Assembly: GCA_002796325.1 (NCBI GenBank)
Contig: PCXA01000018.1
Location: forward strand, 62,001 to 126,000
Direction: 5' to 3'
Source: Deltaproteobacteria bacterium CG11_big_fil_rev_8_21_14_0_20_47_16
Lineage (GTDB): Bacteria; UBA10199; GCA-002796325; 1-14-0-20-47-16
Length of the DNA stretch: 64,000 bases
This document shows positions 59,997 through 64,000 of the stretch, one piece after another. The notes beneath the pieces are model-generated. The model was not told where the DNA came from and ran no database searches. It was given only the letters and a program-made list of their open reading frames with translations. The position numbers and the translations under genes were made by a program. Numbering within the stretch: the stretch's first letter is position 1; every line of letters starts with the position of its first letter.

Positions 59997-60269
59997 ATGA
60001 AACGTTCAATGAAGTGGGTTGCCGCAGCAGTCGTTATGGCGCCATTTGCGGCAATGGCAGCCAGCCAAACACTACAGATGAATATTGATGGCATGACGTG
60101 TGGCAATTGTGCTGCCAAAGTGAAGAAGACATTGGCGCCCATATGCAAGGAAGTGACAGTGAACTTGAAAGCAGGGACAGGTACCTGTATATATGATGCG
60201 CCTGTGACGGCCGAGCAAGTCTTGGCCGAGGCCCAGAAAACGGGCTTTACTATTACCCAAAAGAAATAA
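59997..60269 (+). CDS. periplasmic heavy-metal-associated (HMA) domain protein
   Basis: 90 residues from ATG at 59997 with GAAGGAG upstream. Signal peptide MKRSMKWVAAAVVMAPFAAMA, then an HMA fold with the metal-binding motif GMTCGNC near residue 31. A MerP/CopZ-like copper or mercury chaperone. It lies just upstream of tRNA-Thr and the DipZ-like gene; a redox or copper-handling role in the periplasm fits. Confidence 0.9.
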   Translation: MKRSMKWVAAAVVMAPFAAMAASQTLQMNIDGMTCGNCAAKVKKTLAPICKEVTVNLKAGTGTCIYDAPVTAEQVLAEAQKTGFTITQKK

Positions 60270-60276
60270 GCAGTTT

Positions 60277-60348
<72 letters not shown>

Positions 60349-60353
60349 CAATA

Positions 60354-61973
60354 ATGATCCTCTATCTCTTCGCATTTCTGTCGGGTCTCGTTACAATTTT
60401 TGCGCCATGTATTTGGCCGATTTTACCGCTGGTGTTGTCGTCGTCTGCAACGGGTGGGCGGTCGCGTCCGCTCGGCGTGACACTGGGCATTGTGATTGTT
60501 TTTTCACTGTTGGCAGCAGTGGGCTCTCTGATCTTTGATCTGTTGGGGTTGAATGCCGATGTGCTGCGCTATCTGGCCATTGCAATTTTGGTGCTGATGG
60601 GTGTGGCCATGCTGGTGCCGCGTATTGGTGCAGCTTTGGAAACATTGATTTCGCGCGTGTTGCCTCAGTTGAAACAAGACGATTCGTCGCGCACTGGATT
60701 TTGGGGTGGATTTGTTTCAGGTGCGGCAATTGGACTTATTTGGACGCCGTGTGCCGGGCCCATTTTGGCAACGGTGATTGCGCTGTCGGCAACGCATCAG
60801 TTTTCTGGCGGTGGGTTTGCATTGCTTGCCGCATATGCCGTGGGTGTTGCTATTCCACTTTTTGCATTTGCAACACTGGGTAACGTGATCTTTACGCGCA
60901 TGAAATGGTTTAACCGTTACACGGGCCGCGTGCAGCAAGTGTTTGGTGCGGTGATTTTGCTAGCCGCGTTGGCGATTGCCACTAACGTGGACAAAAAAAT
61001 CAGCGTGGAACTCCTCAATCGATTCCCAGCATATGCGCAGTGGCTTAATCGCATTGAATCCCAAGATGCGGTGCAAAAAAGTTTAGAAGCCCTAAGCGTT
61101 CCGCAGTCCAATGTGCATGCGCCTGAAATCACTAAAATCCAAACCTGGTTTAATTCACCACCACTGACACTTGCAGCGCTGCGCGGCAAAGTAGTGCTGG
61201 TGGATTTTTGGACGTACACCTGTATTAATTGCATTCGTACATTGCCGCACGTGGAAGGTTGGTATGAAAAATATAAAGATGCGGGGCTTGTGATTATTGG
61301 CGTGCACACACCGGAATTTGAATTTGAAAAGAATCCAGCGAACGTGAAAGCAGCGATTGCGCAATATGGCATTACGTATCCAGTCGCATTGGATAACAAC
61401 TATGGCACATGGCAGGCATTTTCAAATCGCTATTGGCCCGCGGAATATTTAATTGATGCCGAAGGCCACATTCGTCACACGCACTTTGGTGAAGGGGACT
61501 ATGACGAAACCGAGCAGTCGATTCGCGCGTTGCTGAAAGAAGCGGGGCATGCGTTGCCAATGGAAACAACAGCTGTGGCGGACACCACACCCGATCAACG
61601 TAGCACACCCGAAACTTATTTGGGGTCATACCGTGGCAATCCCGATAACCCGATCATTCAGTTGGGTGGCAAGTGGGATGTGGATGATGAATATATTGAA
61701 GCTTCCGCCGGCGCATCGCTTGAATTGAAATTTGTGGCATCGAAAGTGTTTTTGGTGATTCACCCTGTTGCAGGAAAAGCAGCAACGGTGAAAGTGTTGC
61801 TCGATGGCCAAGACCCAGGTGCGCAATCGGGAGCCGATGTGAAAAAGGGAAGTGTGAATGTCACCGAGCCGCGCTTGTACGAGTTAATTAATCTGCAACA
61901 ACATGGTTCCCACACCTTGAAGCTCATTTGCCCCGATGGGGGCGTGCAGTTTTACGCATTCACGTTTGGGTGA
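60354..61973 (+). CDS. DipZ-like thiol:disulfide protein (CcdA + thioredoxin + C-terminal beta domain)
   Basis: 539 residues in three parts. Residues about 1-235 form a CcdA/DsbD-type membrane domain with the redox Cys in FAPCIWPILPL and WTPCAGPILA. About 265-400 form a TlpA-type thioredoxin domain with active site TCINCIRTLP near 289. About 415-539 form a beta domain like those in DipZ (VFLVIHPVAGKAATVKVLLDG). It should carry reducing power from cytosol to periplasm. ATG at 60354 lies close to tRNA-Thr, without a clear Shine-Dalgarno sequence. Confidence 0.9.
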   Translation: MILYLFAFLSGLVTIFAPCIWPILPLVLSSSATGGRSRPLGVTLGIVIVFSLLAAVGSLIFDLLGLNADVLRYLAIAILVLMGVAMLVPRIGAALETLISRVLPQLKQDDSSRTGFWGGFVSGAAIGLIWTPCAGPILATVIALSATHQFSGGGFALLAAYAVGVAIPLFAFATLGNVIFTRMKWFNRYTGRVQQVFGAVILLAALAIATNVDKKISVELLNRFPAYAQWLNRIESQDAVQKSLEALSVPQSNVHAPEITKIQTWFNSPPLTLAALRGKVVLVDFWTYTCINCIRTLPHVEGWYEKYKDAGLVIIGVHTPEFEFEKNPANVKAAIAQYGITYPVALDNNYGTWQAFSNRYWPAEYLIDAEGHIRHTHFGEGDYDETEQSIRALLKEAGHALPMETTAVADTTPDQRSTPETYLGSYRGNPDNPIIQLGGKWDVDDEYIEASAGASLELKFVASKVFLVIHPVAGKAATVKVLLDGQDPGAQSGADVKKGSVNVTEPRLYELINLQQHGSHTLKLICPDGGVQFYAFTFG

Positions 61974-62067
61974 AAAACCTCTCGATTTTGCATGTGAATT
62001 TCCACTTTTAAAATGGCCGTCATTTTTTTGATGCGCCGCTGCTTTGTAGCGGACGTAGAATAATGGC

Positions 62068-63237
62068 ATGAAGCACATTCTGCTCGTCATGCTGTCCGCC
62101 GCTATGGTGGCTGTGGCGGCGTGCGGCTTAGGTGGCAGCGCAAGCCCTGGTGGGGCGAGTGTGGACGGCGGCTCAGGCGCTGGTGATACAGCGGGTGGCG
62201 CAGCCGGTGGAACAACTGGTGGCGAGGTCATTGGTTCCGGCGGCGGTGGTGGTGTGATCATCACGGGTGGTTCGGAAGTGGATGACTCCGGAGACAATTC
62301 AGGTGGTGGCAGTGAAGAAGTCGTTGCGGATGACCCCGTAGACGGCAGCCCCGTCGATGAAGGTGTGAGTGGTGAAGAAATCCCCACGCAAACAGAACGT
62401 CTGCAAATCGTGAATAAGTGTTCGTACAGCATTTGGATTCAACAACAAAATATGCCGAGCGGTGTGCCATCGGTGATCAAGCTTGATGCGGGTGGTTCAG
62501 CGCAATGGATTATTCCGGCTGCTGGTTTGGCGGCCACACGGTTATGGCCCAAAAAAGGATGTGATGCGGATGGTAACAATTGCTTGATGGGACAGAGCTC
62601 GCCACCGTGCCCGCCAACAGGCTGCCCACCACCTGTGGATTCAAAATTTGAAGCGACGTGGGGCTGCACGCTGGCAGATGTGAACCAGTGTGCAGTGAAC
62701 CCCTCGGCGCCATCGCAAAAATTATCGGGCGACACGTATTGGAACACGAGCGCAGTTGATGGGTACACATTCCCATTCACTGCAACAGTAACAGACAACA
62801 CATTGCCCGCATCGATTTGTTCACCGGTGGATTGCAGCGCACTGACTATGGACCAGTGCCCCACGAACGAAGATTTAAGCGTGGGCATGAGCGGTTCGGT
62901 CAACGCATTGTATAGTAGTTTGGATCTGCATTTGCGTAACAACTTGGGTGAGCTGATGGGTTGCTATTCACCGTGTCCCGCACTGACGTATCCCACCTAT
63001 GGCGGATTTGGGTTGTCTAACACTGGTACCGAAGCGGCTATGTATTGCTGCCCCACACCACCCGTGAGCCCGAGCGAATGCAGTGCGGGCCCCGTGGAGA
63101 CCACGCAATACGTTGCGCGCGTGCGCAGCATGTGTGGTGGAACCGTTTACACCTACGCCTATGACGATGGCGACGGCCTACGCCAATGTTCGGGCGCGAC
63201 CAAAGTGCGTTTGATCATCGGACCGAATTGCCCATGA
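62068..63237 (+). CDS. second thaumatin-like lipoprotein
   Basis: 389 residues. Lipobox VAVAACG (Cys near 19), then a long Gly/Asp/Ser-rich linker (about 20-105). The domain begins RLQIVNKCSYSIWIQ near 111. GCDADGNNC near 167, KFEATWGCTL near 194 and TYWNTSAVDGYTFPF near 222 match thaumatin signatures, and the end MCGGTVYTYAYDDGDGLRQC is the usual thaumatin C-terminus. It shares the layout of the lipoprotein at 35436-36869 but is not a close copy. Likely surface-anchored; the sugar or protein it binds is unknown. Confidence 0.85.
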   Translation: MKHILLVMLSAAMVAVAACGLGGSASPGGASVDGGSGAGDTAGGAAGGTTGGEVIGSGGGGGVIITGGSEVDDSGDNSGGGSEEVVADDPVDGSPVDEGVSGEEIPTQTERLQIVNKCSYSIWIQQQNMPSGVPSVIKLDAGGSAQWIIPAAGLAATRLWPKKGCDADGNNCLMGQSSPPCPPTGCPPPVDSKFEATWGCTLADVNQCAVNPSAPSQKLSGDTYWNTSAVDGYTFPFTATVTDNTLPASICSPVDCSALTMDQCPTNEDLSVGMSGSVNALYSSLDLHLRNNLGELMGCYSPCPALTYPTYGGFGLSNTGTEAAMYCCPTPPVSPSECSAGPVETTQYVARVRSMCGGTVYTYAYDDGDGLRQCSGATKVRLIIGPNCP

Positions 63238-63243
63238 TTGATT

Positions 63244-64000
63244 TTAGTTAAACGTCGCGACGTAACCGTAGCTGATGCCAGTGCCTGTTTGGAAAATTCC
63301 CAATGCATTATTGAGAAAGATCGTATTGGCCGACGTGATGGTGGCGCCTGGGTAAGCATAGCTTGTCCAAGTGGCAGTACCGAACGCACCGTTGCTGGTG
63401 CGCGGAATGTTAACAAACGCCGCACCGAGCGTATTGCCAATCACCCAGTCGGCAACCAAGTTGTAGCCGCCGTTGTTGTCGGTGGTAATGCCTTCAAAGT
63501 GCGTAATTGCAGACGCCAGGTTGTTGTAGGTGTAAGTCGTCCAGTTGGACGTGGTGTGTGTCGATGAATCCCAATCTACTACATAGGCAGTCGAGATACC
63601 GCCGCTGTTGGTGTTACTGAAGCCACCGGCGATGGTGTAGCTGGTGCCGCCGTTATACCAAATGCCATAGGCCGTGATGCTGACCGCGCCCGGTTTGGTA
63701 ATGGCGTAATAGGTGTCGTTTGCAATGTCGTAGATGAACGCCTTGCCCGTGATCAAGTCGGTGTCGTAGTTGCCGACGACAAATCCACCCATGGTGCTGT
63801 GCGCGATGGTGTTGAGAATGCTGCGGTGGGGCTCCAGGCTTTGCGGATTGAGCGTTGACCACGTGCCGCTGCCATCGGTGGCGCCTTGATACAATAGACC
63901 CAACGCGCCGCTGCCGTTTTCGGTGGTGGTGTAGTTGCCAACGATTTGCACGGTGCCAGAGGTGCTGCCATTGTTGGGGCCGTAAAGTTCGGTGCCGGAA
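63244..64000 (-). CDS. secreted-type repeat protein, 5' part outside the window
   Basis: The frame is open to the right edge, so the N-terminus is missing; 252 codons are visible. The sequence is Gly/Thr/Asn/Tyr-rich and beta-like, with recurring blocks such as IVGNYTTTENGSGALGLLYQ and FVVGNYDTDLITGKAFIYD, then TIAGGFSNTNSGGISTAYVVDW: (V/A)GxY or GG followed by a xAFxYD-type strand, spaced about 55-60 residues. This looks like a propeller or repeat surface protein; no known family is certain. It ends 6 bp after the thaumatin-like gene on the other strand. Confidence 0.65.
   Translation of the reverse strand, partial: SGTELYGPNNGSTSGTVQIVGNYTTTENGSGALGLLYQGATDGSGTWSTLNPQSLEPHRSILNTIAHSTMGGFVVGNYDTDLITGKAFIYDIANDTYYAITKPGAVSITAYGIWYNGGTSYTIAGGFSNTNSGGISTAYVVDWDSSTHTTSNWTTYTYNNLASAITHFEGITTDNNGGYNLVADWVIGNTLGAAFVNIPRTSNGAFGTATWTSYAYPGATITSANTIFLNNALGIFQTGTGISYGYVATFN

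Overview
The window is chromosomal DNA from a Gram-negative bacterium. It holds outer-membrane barrels with signal peptides, several lipoproteins with lipoboxes, a periplasmic metal-binding protein and an SLBB export-type protein. The gene order ispE, tRNA-Gln, prs, rplY, pth, rpsF, rpsR, a multi-pass membrane gene of DUF2232 type, rplI, dnaB is the arrangement I know from Deltaproteobacteria-like lineages (Desulfobacterota, Bdellovibrionota and relatives). The genus cannot be fixed from this sequence. Coding density is very high and all genes but one are complete; the gene at the right edge is cut by the window. No insertion sequence, prophage, integrase or CRISPR array was seen, and there is no stretch of more than 300 bases without a gene.

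Layout. 0-3.7 kb: clpB and a convergent front-end-type fatty acid desaturase. 3.8-11.4 kb: an unknown protein, then the ispE to dnaB housekeeping block. 11.4-14.4 kb: a palindrome-rich gap and three envelope genes on the minus strand. 14.4-17.1 kb: rdgB, a Ser/Thr-rich lipoprotein with Ig-like repeats, and tRNA-Pro. 17.2-22.6 kb: a 1391-residue protein of unknown function, tRNA-Arg and another unknown gene. 22.7-27.6 kb: purK, purE and a DASS transporter, divergent from a SulP permease. 27.7-31.2 kb: the E1alpha, E1beta and E2 subunits of a 2-oxoacid dehydrogenase complex, then tRNA-His and a strong terminator. 31.2-35.4 kb: hydrolases, methyltransferases and a DUF4198-like protein. 35.4-39.1 kb: a thaumatin-like lipoprotein, an HD-domain protein and an unknown lipoprotein. 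39.1-45.9 kb: an antiporter, mutY, an EEP-family phosphodiesterase, a J-domain/PilZ fusion, a CBS protein, and a divergent DMT exporter/LysR pair. 45.9-50.2 kb: tRNA-Lys, two A-type Fe-S carriers, deoC, an aldehyde dehydrogenase with a truncated partner, and tRNA-Arg. 50.3-53.1 kb: an SLBB protein and a large ChaN-like protein. 53.1-59.9 kb: an inositol-phosphate gene set, a radical SAM gene and rpoZ. 59.9-64 kb: tRNA-Leu, a periplasmic HMA protein, tRNA-Thr, a DipZ-like thiol-redox protein, a second thaumatin-like lipoprotein, and a partial secreted protein.

The most interesting part is 53.1-58.5 kb. Inositol-3-phosphate synthase lies beside a three-gene overlapping operon. That operon encodes a nucleotidyltransferase fused to a UPF0104 flippase-like membrane domain, a HAD phosphatase, and a CDP-alcohol phosphotransferase with a degenerate nucleotidyltransferase-like N-terminus. 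Together these suggest a route from inositol phosphate through CDP-inositol to an inositol phosphodiester, either a lipid or a di-inositol phosphate, which may then be moved across the membrane. Other points of note are a J-domain/PilZ fusion, a MutY whose C-terminal domain keeps an intact Nudix box, a split ALDH16-like pair behind deoC, two thaumatin-like lipoproteins, and several palindromes at likely control points.
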